Below, piece after piece: positions 48,701 to 60,966 of a stretch of DNA of 64,000 nt; the stretch's first letter is position 1; each line of letters starts with the position of its first letter. This DNA comes from Phytoseiulus persimilis. Its lineage: Eukaryota; Arthropoda; Arachnida; Mesostigmata; Phytoseiidae. Under the pieces are notes generated by a model, which was given only the letters and a program-made list of their open reading frames with translations, made no database searches and was not told the DNA's origin. The stretch spans positions 44,888,001-44,952,000 of the forward strand of contig CM075101.1 of NCBI GenBank assembly GCA_037576195.1, given 5' to 3'. The position numbers and the translations under genes were made by a program.

Positions 48701-51372
48701 CATCGCGCTATGAACATCTCGTTATTCCACGAACATTGGGAGGAATCGTCTCGGATCTCTCTCTCGCTTCCTCGCTTGTTACCGGGTCCTTCCTCCGGGG
48801 CTTCTCCAGATATTTCCCCAGAGGCTTGGGGTTCGCTGGCAACGTTACTATTTGCCGATCCGACCAAATCGATTGCAATTATAACCAAGCATGCCTCGAT
48901 CCGCTGCGGGGGACGAACACACATCCAGAAAGCTGGCTACCGCAGGGAAAGCTGACGACAAATCACTCGAACAGAACCCTCAATGTAGTTAGTGCAGTGC
49001 GATGATTTTCCCGGATCCACTCACATAGTCCATCCGCTGCTGGTCGAAAAACTCGGATCGAGACGTTTGGGAAATACCCAATGACCACGGCAACCGGACC
49101 ATGAAATGAGATGGGGCGATTCCCGGGATGGATAACGATTTTCCAGGAGCTGCATTCACATCTATCTGCTGAATGAATGCCTCTTTCAGGGATTATCGAT
49201 TTTCGTCAAAAAGGACGAATCATCCAAACTCCCCGAATGCGGAATGTCGTTTGCAGGGCTGGGCGGAATTCCTCGGCGAGCTCCCCGCTCAAATCGCGTT
49301 TGTTCTCTGGTCCCATGGTCTGGTGTGGTTGGTCGGAACTCTGCGGTCCCGACCTCGGAACTCAGTCTCGGCCCACGAGGGTTCACCGACTCATTTTCTG
49401 TCGGTTCGGAGCGAGGCTCCCATGACCTTTATGATTGCATCGGATCGAGGAGAGGTCACGACTGGAGACAGCAGAACGAATCTCTTGATCACAGACGCGA
49501 TGCGTAATCGGAACCATCAGATCGAACGAAGATCAGTGGACTCCGTCATTCCAAGGTAAAACTCCCCGGGGGTACCTGGTGTTGTAGCTGCTCTTTTGAG
49601 GGTTCTATGCTCGGTGGAACAAACGTGCTTGTTATGATCTGACTCGCTCGCCCGAAGGCACTATTATCTTGAGCGCGAACCCTTTCCGAAGACAGTGAAC
49701 CGAAAATAAGTCGCGTAAATCTTGTCTCGAACGTGGCTCGTTAATTATTGCCCACCGAGATCTGCTCTGGTGGATTTCCCCGAGGAGAACGGCTCATTTG
49801 ATCAAGAGACGCGCAAAACTCTCGGTTGCTACGCGTCGAATCGGGTTTCAGAAAGCAGCTCAACATGAAATGGAAGAGGAACTTCATCAGCCGCTCGGGA
49901 GGTATCAAATCGCACGTGAGGGGGCGGATACTCTTCAACGATATTACCATAGAGACGATATGTCTAGTCTTCCCAGCGCGGAGAGCTCGGAGCTTGCGAC
50001 AACACTTCCCTTAGGCAGAATTAATCCCCAGTCCAGGCCAATAATACGGAATTCCCAATTGTTCTCCTGCGACGCCTCAGGAATCCTGAACTCTCCGACT
50101 CTGGAGGCTTGGCTCGACTGCTTTGAGACGTGGTAAGTTCGCAGGAGTTCTTCCAACGGGGAAGCCAACGGTCGAAGATGAAAGCTATTGGCGGGAGCCC
50201 TCCGTCCTGCAGGTTCCTCGCCTCCCACCTGAGTGAATTCCGAGGTAACGATCCGCGATTCGGCTGAAGCCGAGGTTCCTCATCTGCGGAATTCCAAAGT
50301 GGACGAGCTCGATCTTTTTCTGGCTACGGTCCCGAGGTTTCAATCTGGAAATCGTGGTCCAGCGTCTTCTATCATGTCACGAATCCCATTTAGGCTTATG
50401 CTTCGCGCTCTGGGAAATCCTGGTCGAGGGTCACGGCGATCGACAGAGCCGCAGCCTAGAGAGAGAGACCTCGCTGGTCTGGAGAAAAGTGCTCACAGAC
50501 AACATTTCCGGTGCTTTGGATGAATCGCTTGCGGGGATTTCTTTGTCACCAAGAGCTCTCAGACAGCTATAACTTCTTCTCCGCCCCTGTGTCCGCCTGA
50601 GTGTGCGCATGCATAAATTGTCATTCATGCTGTCAGCTGAACTGAGGCTCTTTTCGTGCTTGTGTGTGCCCTGCCCCCCCCCCCGTGCGAGTTCGTCTTT
50701 CTTCAACAGGATCCGTGTTTTTCCGACAAGCATCTCCACTCGCAAGCTTGCTTCATTAGAGGAACTGCGAGTCAACACAGCCGAAGTCCTTGGCTTGAAC
50801 CCCTCGCTCCACCTGGAGTGCAATAACTGTGATCCCATCAACCACTGTGAGGTCTCCGCCGACAGCGAACTTTTTTCTGGATCTCTGCCGTCTTCTCATG
50901 AGCTGCATCACATTACCATCTTCCGCCCACCTCAAAAACAAGCAGGATAACTGTCAGCGTCATCAACCGAAAGTCGTGATAAAAATAACCTCTCTGCACT
51001 GGATTCGAGAACCTTGGAACCATTATCCAGACCCTGACCGACATGGAGGCTGCAACACTCCCTGAAATGCGCTGCAGACCGCGCACCTCGAACCCCGCCT
51101 GATGATAGCCTTCCCGTACAGAGAGACCTGGGTTTGCCAGGCAATGGAACTCCGGCGGAATGCAGAAGCAGGAGCTGTGATGGGTAAGAATGGGACTCTC
51201 GTGGAACACCGCCGGACGCTGTGTAACTTCGGGGAAAACACAGGTGAGTGTTCAGCCGAGGGGCCTGGAGAAACTTTCTGCCTGGTGTACAAAGTTTCCT
51301 TCAAAATCCAGCGACGGCGAGCGGTCTGGGCAGGCCTCGGAGCCTTTCCAACAAATTCGCCGTACGCTGTAG
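42795..51372. other. Region without a recognised gene
   Basis: Frames of 100-155 codons overlap on both strands (for example 43033-43488 plus and 43124-43591 minus). One splice-supported start is at 44160: acceptor ctctgtcgttgcag, followed by a frame with a hydrophobic stretch (LLIPGVGSLIIAIFC). Another is at 50719: acceptor ctttcttcaacag, followed by about 74 open codons with three cysteines (ECNNCDPINHC). A perfect gtgagt donor is at 51244. I could not connect these into a gene. A CT microsatellite is at 44851-44873 and an 11-base C tract at 50674-50684. Confidence 0.3.
44851..44873 (+). repeat. CT/GA microsatellite
   Basis: A run of alternating CT with one G interruption. Confidence 0.85.
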
Positions 51373-51691
51373 CAGTACGCGAGTTCTCCTCCCGGAACCA
51401 CCCACACAGATTCCACGGAACTCCTCCGGGAGTCCCGTGGCCGGGCCAAAACCCTCCGCTCGCGATTCTATGGAAAGGTGAAGGAAACTCCCAAGGCCTG
51501 GAACATGGGTCGACGGATGCTCCAGTCAGCATCCGTGACCAAGACCTCTTGGAATAAGTGGACCGCTCGGAGAAATTTTCTGCGTTGCGCGGAAGGCATC
51601 GAGTCTGAACCGAGCAGATCTGTCGAAATACCGAAGGATGCGTTTCAACCATGGGCCGATATAGAGGACTGAATCGAGAATTGAAGATCAC
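51023..51691 (-). CDS. 222-codon minus-strand open frame (competes with plus-strand frames)
   Basis: It is the second longest frame in the window. It has no recognisable domain and is rich in Arg, Ser and Pro. The same DNA holds plus-strand frames of 151 and 99 codons, so the absence of stops is shared by both strands and partly compositional. No splice signal specifically supports the minus strand. Confidence 0.12.
   Translation of the reverse strand: MIFNSRFSPLYRPMVETHPSVFRQICSVQTRCLPRNAENFSERSTYSKRSWSRMLTGASVDPCSRPWEFPSPFHRIASGGFWPGHGTPGGVPWNLCGWFREENSRTATAYGEFVGKAPRPAQTARRRWILKETLYTRQKVSPGPSAEHSPVFSPKLHSVRRCSTRVPFLPITAPASAFRRSSIAWQTQVSLYGKAIIRRGSRCAVCSAFQGVLQPPCRSGSG
51373..51672 (+). 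CDS. Candidate terminal exon with a charged C-terminus
   Basis: A frame opens directly after an AG (cgtacgctgtag, or gcag three bases on) and runs 99 codons to TGA. The product is polar, with a basic middle (WNMGRRMLQSASVTKTSWNK) and an acidic end (FQPWADIED). It looks like a cytosolic tail or linker. A perfect gtgagt donor lies 129 bp upstream, but the phases of the best upstream frame do not match. The 222-codon frame on the other strand overlaps it fully. Confidence 0.2.
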   Translation, partial: QYASSPPGTTHTDSTELLRESRGRAKTLRSRFYGKVKETPKAWNMGRRMLQSASVTKTSWNKWTARRNFLRCAEGIESEPSRSVEIPKDAFQPWADIED

Positions 51692-53836
51692 CGAAGTAGG
51701 TTTCCCCGACGTTTGTGAGCTTTGCCAAGGATCCGGAACATAAGGGTCCCGCTGGATGCTTTTACATCATTGCTTCGAACAGCTTCCAAATCCGGTCACC
51801 CGTATCATTTCTATCCGTGATCCTGGATGCTTGCCCCGAGAGGTTCTGGACCGCGAAGGATCTAGGGCTCGAGGGAGGTTGGAGCTCTTATCGCGATCTG
51901 GATATAGTGTATCCAAATCGATGGTATCGTCTGCGGATCTCAGAAAATCATTTCTGAGCGCGGATCGTATGCGCCCTCACGTTTGTAAGCTCCCACCCGA
52001 GGCCCCGCGAGTCGTTCGCTGTGGAGCTCGTCACGTTCTCCAGCCACGTATCGCGCTTCATTAGGGTGGAACAGCTCGATGAGCGCACCGTTGCCGAAAA
52101 TCTGCGTCGTGGGCTCTCAGTTCTGAGGATTTCCCAATTCGGATGGTGATCCCCGGGAAGTGTATCGCGGACCGCGCCGAGGCACTGAGGCTGAATCTTC
52201 AGCTGGTTGATCGGACTTTCGCAGCTTGGGGCTTCGACTGTTTCGCTGAATGACCCTGAATATACCACCTGACGGGAAAGTCACCCTCCGACTGGCCATT
52301 CCTGAGGGATTTGAAAACGAATCGACAGAAACTCTCTGGTTAGCGGGCAGGCTTTGGAAGCTTTCATGAATGCCAGAGGGACATCCCCGCCAACCAGAGT
52401 TTGTAACGGTTTTTGCGAGAAGCTTCACCGCCGAACGTTCCTCGTGCAGAGCAGCTGAACGATGGTCTTCCAGGGTGGTCATAGAGGAGAGACCCCGGTT
52501 GTGGAGAGAGCATACCGCGGTCCCTCGTTGGGACGAATGTTGATTATGACCTTGAAATAACTCTTTGTTGCATAGCACCTCCGAGTAAATGAAAAACAGG
52601 GTGGAATTCGGGCCACGTAGCGCACTACGATGTTTCTGTGTGAATAATAGTCGTCCTTATTCCATATAATGGCGTATGCGCGTTATTTATTCAACATATA
52701 CATGCAGTTATGCCAACCACTCCAACGGCCAGCCTCGCGATCCGGACGTCCAGAAGACCTTGTTCCCTCTCCTGCCGCTTGTGAATGGGATCCAGCGTCT
52801 GCGACTGGCTTAGCGAGAGAAATATGGACTCGAGCCGCGAAGGGATCTGCATTTAATCGTTTGAAGGCCGTACTCGTTTGATGTAATAACCTGAAGACCT
52901 CCGCGCCCCTTTGAACTTGACGCACAGTACTCGTTCCGAGAGAACGCTCCAGGACCGATGAAAGAAGGACCGGACTGCGTGGTCGTTACTCGGCACAGCA
53001 GCTCCCGGGTTTTTGAGATCATTTATGGTATTCCTTGCACCTGTGAGCACAACAAATGATTCGCTCTCCTTCCATAGTTCGCGCTTCTGATGTTCCAGAG
53101 GAGCTTCAACTCTCTGCTCCATCGCAAGTTATCCTTCCCGGCCCGCAACCATCCATCATCGATCCCCGTTCCTCCGATATGAACTTGAGGAATAACTCAA
53201 CAGAACCATCAACAGGGTTGCGGGTTGCGTTTTCACTACATAGGAACAACGAGGAGAGGAATCAAACATCAAGTCCGATCCGGTTGTTGCCAAAATCTTG
53301 GAGCTCAGCCGGATGCTGCCCAGGCACTTCAAAATTTACTCTCCAAACATCTGCAAACTGTCGATGGTAAATATGAGAGCTGGAGGGTTTTCCTCATGGA
53401 TTTCTACGAAGAGCCTCTCATCGAGCAATGCTCGATGCGGGCGTCAGTAACCCCCGCTCGTACGCTCTGATCAACGAGAGCCGAGACGCAAGAAACGGCT
53501 TTTCCTAGGACCACCCAAATTCACATGATCAGCCTTCCGAGCGAATTCCGTGTGAGACTTTGATCAGAGTTCAAAGGCTCTGAGCATTCCGTCACTGATG
53601 TATCCACTTTCTAGTGACCGAAAAGTTTCTAGGAATTGAGTGTCGGATTCAGCTGACGACTCCATCGGTGGTTCCCCAATTCTGGCGATCGACATTGCCC
53701 GGGAGTCGCCACGCGCCCATTTGCATACGTGAGAGTGGGTCCCAAGCGGCGAGTCGCCATGTGCGTTTCTCTCGGTTGCGATTCGGCCGACAAGCTCCAA
53801 ATGAACTTTTTTGTCTGTCGTGTTTTTTTTTCACAG

Positions 53837-54300
53837 GTTCCAGAATCGAAATATACTTTTTCCTGTGCCGGATTGAACTCCTGTGCGGAAACGTTTGCGT
53901 CCAGCCCGATATTTGATTCCTTCAGGTTGTGGGAATCGACTTCCTGTTGCTGGTTTCCCTGGAGATATCCCCCGATGAGATATTGTCGATGACGATCTCA
54001 TTTTGGGTTGTGGGCTCGACGTGTTGGCTGATTTGGTACGGGCATGCGGTAGATGGTTTCTCAACTCGCTTTGCGTGGACTGGATCGTTACCGAGGTAGT
54101 GAATTGGGAACGCTTTGATTGTTCCCAAGTTGCGGAGGGCAAGGAATGTCATACAACAAGTCTACCCTCGGCGGGTTCTTAATGAAGTACCGCTCCCATC
54201 TGGATGAGTTACAGTACTTTGCGGCTGTCGTGTTTGGCGGGTCGTCTCTTCCAGTGATAGCTTTGGCCGTGGTCGGCGTTTTGCATCAGACGAAGGCATG
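53837..54300 (+). CDS. Candidate exon region with membrane-like frames
   Basis: The acceptor at 53836 is one of the strongest in the window (nine T, then CACAG). Downstream, three plus-strand frames are open in turn: one cysteine-containing (VPESKYTFSCAGLNSC), one hydrophobic from 53926 after ttccttcag (VVGIDFLLLVSLE), and one from 54119 with a clear helix (YFAAVVFGGSSLPVIALAVV). They cannot be one exon. They might be separate exons, a frameshifted remnant or chance. A 76-codon frame also lies on the minus strand. Confidence 0.2.
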
Positions 54301-54401
54301 GTGCTCCAAGCGTGATTCTCGGCGAGGGCATATCTTATGCCCGGGCCCACACAACCTGTCGCATTCGATTTGGCGCGGACAGCTCGGCGCGAACGTGCAC
54401 G

Positions 54402-54788
54402 CTACCGATCGAAGCTATCTTCTCGTGGAGACGGTTCAGTTACGGGGAAGCCACTTCGCTCCGAGTCGGAATCCGAAAGGCAACTGTGGTGTGGGGGAAC
54501 CGTTCTCTGAGAGAGAATCCGCCGAATGAAGGATCTGATATTTGAGGGACTCCAAGTCTCGTTAAGATAGCTGAGCATTCGCTCCCACATGAGCCAAGAG
54601 GTTTCAGACTTGCAGGATGAACCCCAGAGTCCTGGAGATAAGGAGATAAGGAGAACCTCAGATAATGAATCTTCCAGATAAGAAGCCCCCGGAGTTAACT
54701 CAAATGAGCAGTCTGACGTGAGTATCACTCCCTGCTCGATAATCGGAGCCAAATACGTAGAAACCGGCGCGATCGGGAACATCCTCAA
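54402..54788 (-). CDS. 128-codon minus-strand open frame
   Basis: It begins at or near an ATG on the minus strand and encodes a mixed, serine-rich product with an acidic end. An adjacent minus-strand frame (54700-54945) overlaps it in another phase. No domain or convincing splice site was found. Length alone does not separate it from chance. Confidence 0.12.
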   Translation of the reverse strand: MRMFPIAPVSTYLAPIIEQGVILTSDCSFELTPGASYLEDSLSEVLLISLSPGLWGSSCKSETSWLMWERMLSYLNETWSPSNIRSFIRRILSQRTVPPHHSCLSDSDSERSGFPVTEPSPREDSFDR

Positions 54789-55785
54789 ACTTCGTAGAGC
54801 AGTCGCTCAGTAAAATGAGAGGTTTCTCCTCTGAGGGAGTTGAGGGTTCATCGGAGGCCGAAAACCTTACTTCCAGCTCCGTCGGCTCCATGAAAAACCA
54901 GGATGTCCGCAAGAGTCTGAGGCATATGCCGGGGACTTCCTCCAATTAATTAAACGTGTTAGTTGAAGCAGGATAGACTTGCTCTACTCGTCTCAGAATA
55001 GTGCTCTGTGCAGCACTGGGACGGAAGACCTCGGTTTGATCTCGCGAGAGATTCGTCCGTCGTGAGCTCGATCCTCGGCGTACGCGAATATCTCTGGCTG
55101 TTCAAGTGTTCTGTCTGACATTTTGGACCTTTTTCCCGGAAGAGACGACGGATGCATCCGGAAAATGTAGTCCTTGGTCAGAGTGGGGGGGGGGGGCTGC
55201 AATTGTTCGCGGCTCCTGCCGTGGTCTACATAGCCAGGTCGATTCTGCCAAACTGGGTCTTAGACCTCTCCAGGTATCACGGCGTCGAATTTCGAACCTC
55301 AGGGGACGGCTGAGTACTTGAGCGATTCCTGCAACCATATCAGCTTTTGCTCACGTGCTATACTGATCACAGTTGTTTGAGAGCTCGGACGACTCATCGG
55401 TACCACAGAGCCGATCCAATGATCCTTCTAAGGTCTATGTTGAGGGCTGCGTGCATGGCGCGGCATTCAACACCGCGACCAATGCCGCGATTTTTGTTTG
55501 TCCTCATCTATGTCGCAAACTTCGGCGCCTGAGGGAGAGGTTCTTTCTGGAGGTGATTCGGTTAATCTCATAGTGTACGTGATTTCATTTCATGAGAATA
55601 CTGGCAGTGATTTCAAATCAGAGTTCTGAGGCAATGCCGGGGACCAAACCCAGGACGCCGGCCGGTGCCGTTTCTAGGCGATGACCTCAGCAGTCTGCCA
55701 CCCACACCGCGATCATCGATAGAGTGACATCAGGTACTATTGAGTTGCGATTCGATGGACCCGCGTTGCCCGGTTCCTTGACCGT

Positions 55786-55847
55786 TCGCGCCAAGTTTCC
55801 CGCGCCGAATCGTCCTGCGCCGAATGGTCCGCACCAAATTGTCCTAG
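55786..55847 (+). repeat. Minisatellite, 14-16 bp unit, four diverged copies
   Basis: The unit GCGCCGAATCGTCC recurs with changes (CGCGCCAAGTTTCC, CGCGCCGAATCGTCC, TGCGCCGAATGGTCC, GCACCAAATTGTCC). One frame through it reads as a short Ala-Pro-Asn repeat (PAPNRPAPNGP). Confidence 0.7.
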
Positions 55848-58800
55848 ACCGCTCATTCAGGCTCGTTTCCGCCTCCTCAGCGTTTCGTGGCTGTCAAGTA
55901 TCGCTCTCGAATATAATTCATGTATGCATATATTTTGCCCTTGTTACTGGCCGCTATTCTGCGCATACGTATTCTTCTGGGGTGAAGGAACTCACAAGAG
56001 CAAGAGCGAGTTTTTCCAAAAGCTGAGGCTGCTAGAGGGAGGTAAGCTGACATTGGAGAAGAGATGGAATAGCCATGAAACAGTAATGTGTACTCATGAA
56101 CCAACTCATATAAGAGAGAGACAGGCATGAGCAGCTGATACTTTGAGATTTAGCGTTGAACTGCGTAGGCAAGTGAGTTCTCGAACTGAATCAAGATCAA
56201 TCTTCCCTCCTCAACCGATTCGCCACACACGGAGCAGTTGTCGCTGCAAGAGAACGCAAGCAGCTGTAATCTCGGGCTGCAGCTATATCCTGGCTCCAGA
56301 GTGCATTTGCCGTCGTGCACCCAGTTCTGAAGGGAGCTCTATTCCCAACAATATGCGCTACAGTGGGCCCCGCTTAATTAGCAGCGATCCGAATGAGGGG
56401 TATAACGAGAAAATTTAGCTCTGAGATGAAGGAAAAATACCGATTTTTTAGGCTGAAACTTCCCTGTTAGAGCAGCCAGAGATAAGATTGAGTGAGAAGA
56501 GGAAGACTCAAGCCATTCTTTACAAAATTATGACGGCTCGACTTCGATGTCTTCTTTTCCAAGGATGCCTCCTCGATGTTGTCATTTGTGCCTGAATACT
56601 CCTCGCCAGCATAGGCTAGAGTCATGATTTTCCTTTTCGCATGTAGATAACGAAGAGATCTTCCGAATGAACTAGAATGATGAGGATCCAAGCACAACGA
56701 GAATCTTCAAATGCGGATTCAGAAAAAATGAAAATTTTCGTGGTGGATGATAGAGGACTATCTACCCTATATTCCCATGCTATAAGCTGGATGTGCATTA
56801 TTTTCAATTTTCGTCGTCCCTCAAGCGTAAACTATAGAAAACATCACCACGATAGTTCATTTGCGGCCCATATCAATCCATTCTCGTCACAAGATCACGA
56901 AGAGAGTCACTGAGGCTCATTGTTCCCGAGATGGAATACCTGATCCAGCACAATTAGGCTCTTCCTGAATATCAGAGTAAATCGAATATATATGAGAGAT
57001 TTGGCTCTCAGAGCTTGACGAAGAATCATTCCAATGAAGTCCATATCTTTTGCGTCGCTAGTCTACGGACAAAAACGGCACAAATGTCGAAATACGTTCG
57101 TGTAGTGTAGTCCTCGAACTCTCGCATAGAAAACTGCTAAACTAGTTTTGCAGTGCGCTCAGCGTCGTGCATGACTACGGGCTCCTTCGCCTCTCGCTCC
57201 TCATCTTCGTTCCTCGAAGCAGATTCCGCTCGGGAGAGTCCATCGAAGAGTAACATCATGGGACATCATTTTCAATCTACAAAATCTGATGTTGAGCAAG
57301 ACGTTCCAAGGAAAGCTGAATCTTAACATGAAAAGTGATCAGCTGAGGATTATTCGCGTTGGAGCGCGAACTCGGCACCTGAGTGCAACGTGCGACGCCG
57401 CCGTCAGCATGCCGATTTCCAGGTCCTGAGAATTCACGAGTCCACCAAGTCAGCGCGCCTCGTGCTCTGCGTTTCTCGCTCCGGAAACTTCTTTTTTGAT
57501 CCCAATATTTCCCGATTCTCGACACAATAATCCGATTAAGCGGAGCGTTGTACCGAGAGACCGGAGCGTTTTCTACGGAGAGAATGGGAGAATCCGACTT
57601 GTGATCCGAATTAGCGGATGATCCGATCCCATGAAGCGGAGTCCACCGGAGTATCGAAACACAAGCCCACAGTTGGGGCGATCAATCGCGATGGAAATAA
57701 AGGGAGTTGTTGTTTTCGGCGACAGCGAATGTTGTTGCTGACCCCCTCGAAGTCACATGAATCATGGAGCAGCCCGGTCGCTTTTAGCGAAACTGTGCGT
57801 TCTTTTCGCAAACGATGCATCGCTCCCTGAAGTTGACAACCTGATTTCCGATCGCGTCGCGATCGGAGGACTCATGGGAGACGGCAACCACATCAGTCCG
57901 GATATTTTTGACATCTGTGCGTCGAACCTGCAGAAGTATCCGGAACGTTATTCCCATCGATAGCCCTTCCATCTAAACCCATGGAATTACAGACTTTTGT
58001 ACATCGGTCTTCCGTGAGCCACCAGTGAAAATCTTCACCGATCCGCTTCAGTCGAATAACGGGGACTCGAGGAGGGTAGTGTGCACTTGGAGAAAACGAC
58101 ACCAGAGCAAATCAACATCCGTCGTGTTTCCCATTGTCCGGACGATTTGACGATGGAAATAGGCGAAGGAGCGCTGTGGGGTGAGAGCTTGTCCTCCTAG
58201 GAGGGGATCCCGCTCCTCTGGTCGGGAAGAAAAACAAGCTTCTATCAGAAACGAGCAACCATGTTTCTGTATTTTCTCGATCTCAACGGTCACAAAAGCA
58301 GCTGTCGCAAACATTCGGGCCCGAGACCTTTCGAGATCGCAAGAATGAAACTCGTAATGGAAGAATAGGATGGATCGACAACCGGTCGACGGGGACGGTC
58401 GGTCATCAATAACACTCCTATCCGGACGTTTTTACAGCAAGACCTCGGGAAGCTCTCCAAGATTCTTGGTGTGAAACTTGTTCAGGACAGCTCCTCGAAG
58501 AGCGACTGGAGCTGTCTAACGATTCCGCATATCCGTTGGACTCACAGCCGATGCACGCTCAGGAAATTAGGGGAATATGAGGGAATTCGCTAACACCAGC
58601 TGGAGAACATCCGTTTTCGTGTTCCTACTGTGCTTTTGACGACTCCCGCCGCCCCTGTGTCGACTCTTTGCAGTCTTGCCGAGGTCACCTCGCGTAATCC
58701 CCCGCAGAAAGGCTGCTCTCGAGCGTTACAAACTTGTAAAACGACGGTCATGCATTTCAGAGAGATCATCATTCATATTAGAACGCGTGCCCGGTCACGC

Positions 58801-60945
58801 TTGTGAACTTGGAGCCCGTTCACGTTACCCTTCGTTAGGAACGTGTCGCAGAAGCAATGGCGGAAGGCGCGGTGCTCGTCGATTCCGAGTCGACTGCGAC
58901 GTGGATGTGAGTTTCAGTGGCTCTGCGAGTCGTGAAAATAACTTCGCTTTCACTACCCCTCCCGATTGTTCTGGTGAAACAGAAGCGCAGAGGTCCAACG
59001 GGGTCCCAGTTGACGATTCACGTCTCACTCAAACTGGATCTCTCAAACTCGAGATTCTTTCCATTTCCGTTATCGTTCGGAAAATCGATTTCTCCGTTTG
59101 AGTGCGGTGAGGCGTGGGGCCGGGCTTTGTTCAACAAAGGAGCCTGATTTGCTTCCCATTGGTTAGTTCAGACATCTGCAGGCCTCGTCGGAGTTCTGAT
59201 TCATCTCGAAAGGTCCGCATCCTCTCCTATCCCTCAACGGATTGTAGTCAACTCCGAGACGGCCGTCGTTTCTAAATTCATTCGGTCGATCGAATGGATG
59301 GACGATTTCCATGTAATCTTGGGGTTGTCTGATTGAATCATCCGACAACTGGATCGGTTCGTTGCACTAGGTTCATTACCGCTGACGTCCCGAACCTTGG
59401 TCTTGGCCAACCTCGACGACGACGGGACTAGCGACATCGATAGAGGGATGCGACCAGGGGGCGGCGTCAGCTCGAGTCAAAACTTGTTCCGGTATCGGGA
59501 AAATCGAGCTCCCCATAGCATGCAATACACATATGTGTGCATTCAGCCTCAATAGATGCGAGTAAGCAAGACGGCGCATGAGGCGATCCTCGTAATTTCC
59601 ATGCAGGTTGTACAGAATGGATAGATTAGGTCGGATATTTTCAACTCCATGTTTGTTCTGGCAGTAACTTCGTAAACCAATGAGTTCATCTCAAAAATTT
59701 TGCTTCAGGGGATAACTGCGGAGCTGATCTCTTTCCCTGCAGGCCGTCTGTGGAACAATCGAAGAAGCTTCGAATTTATTCGTACTCGAGCTCGCATTGC
59801 CGCATTCGACGCGCAGAAGAAACCCATTAATCCGCTAAGAAGGCGTTTTGAATAATCATCCGTTCCTAAAAAGAGGTTAGCTATGTTGGCAGGCTGATTT
59901 TCACGGCCTGCGCACTCGACGAGTCTGGTTCTCGTCGCATTTCTTCCGTAGCGACTCGAGAACTGCGGAATCGAAGACCTTTCCCCTGGTAAAAATTACT
60001 CGGAGAGTACCGAACACACAAATTTGTCCGGTCGTTTTGTCAAATCTGGGTCTCTCTCAAAGATCACTCCTCCACGACTTTCAGGAAAGAAAAATAGAAC
60101 AGTGAAATCGACTGTGCAGCTTAATTCTCGGGTAGTTTGGTACTCTCTGAGTGTTTCCCCAGCAAGCGATCGATCGTTCGGGCTCCTTGAACAGCTGCGT
60201 AGGGGAGTTCGAGGGATACCAAATTCACCGAGTGCAAATGCTGCTACGATAGCTGGCTATTTTTCAGAGTCAGAAGATATATAAAAACGTTTTTCTGCCG
60301 AATAACTGGGTTCTTTTTGCGCGTCGAATGCGACACAGCGAGCTCGATTTCGAATGAACCCGACCTTTCCCCGATGAGTTTGGGAGAAATTCGGGAGGAA
60401 AAAATAGGTGAAATTCGCATCACTCTCCTGAACGCCACTTCTGTCATCTGCGCTCGGATGAAAGATGAAAATAACCGTCTCACAATCTTCCATCGATCCC
60501 TTCTTGAATACAGCCATCCTGCGGATCCTGGCATGTGCATCACCGGCTGCCGCTCTGGGTGAGCTTCCAGATCATGGGATCGAGGTAATAACCCACATGC
60601 GTGGAGTATGCGGGCCGTGCGTTCGATATCCGCTTATTGATGAGAGAGTACAGCTCCGAAGCCGGCCCTCGGGGAAAACTCAGAAACCTCGGAGTTCGAG
60701 ACACTATGCGGCTGTTTCCGCCGGGTTTGAGGAAAGTGGAATGTCTCGGAACCGTTTGGGGATCGCGAAGATCAGCTCGATATACAAGCCTGTGAAACGA
60801 TTCGGGCAGATTTCAGTACTTCGAGGTTCCAAGCAGGTCTCAACTCAAACGGCGTTGTTCCGTTTTTCATTTCGGATGTTCACGACCAGTCATACTCATT
60901 TATTTCGTAGCGATGTCATGACAGACGCAGAGCTTGCACGACAAA

Positions 60946-60966
60946 CAGAGGAGAGAGAGAGAGAGC
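60946..60966 (+). repeat. GA microsatellite
   Basis: An uninterrupted or nearly uninterrupted GA run of about ten units. Confidence 0.8.

Noticed and set aside
54119-54529. Frame resembling the last helix of ABCG transporters
   Set aside because: It would need a frameshift to join the preceding cysteine-containing frame, and the resemblance is a generic hydrophobic helix.
54700-54945. Minus-strand FFMEPTELEV, like a Walker B and D-loop
   Set aside because: The aspartate before the glutamate is absent and there is no Walker A upstream on that strand.
34880-55150. Similar peptide (SSGKKVQNV) in a plus-strand frame at about 34.9 kb and a minus-strand frame at about 55.1 kb
   Set aside because: The DNA similarity is limited to about 20 bp and does not extend, so I treat it as chance.
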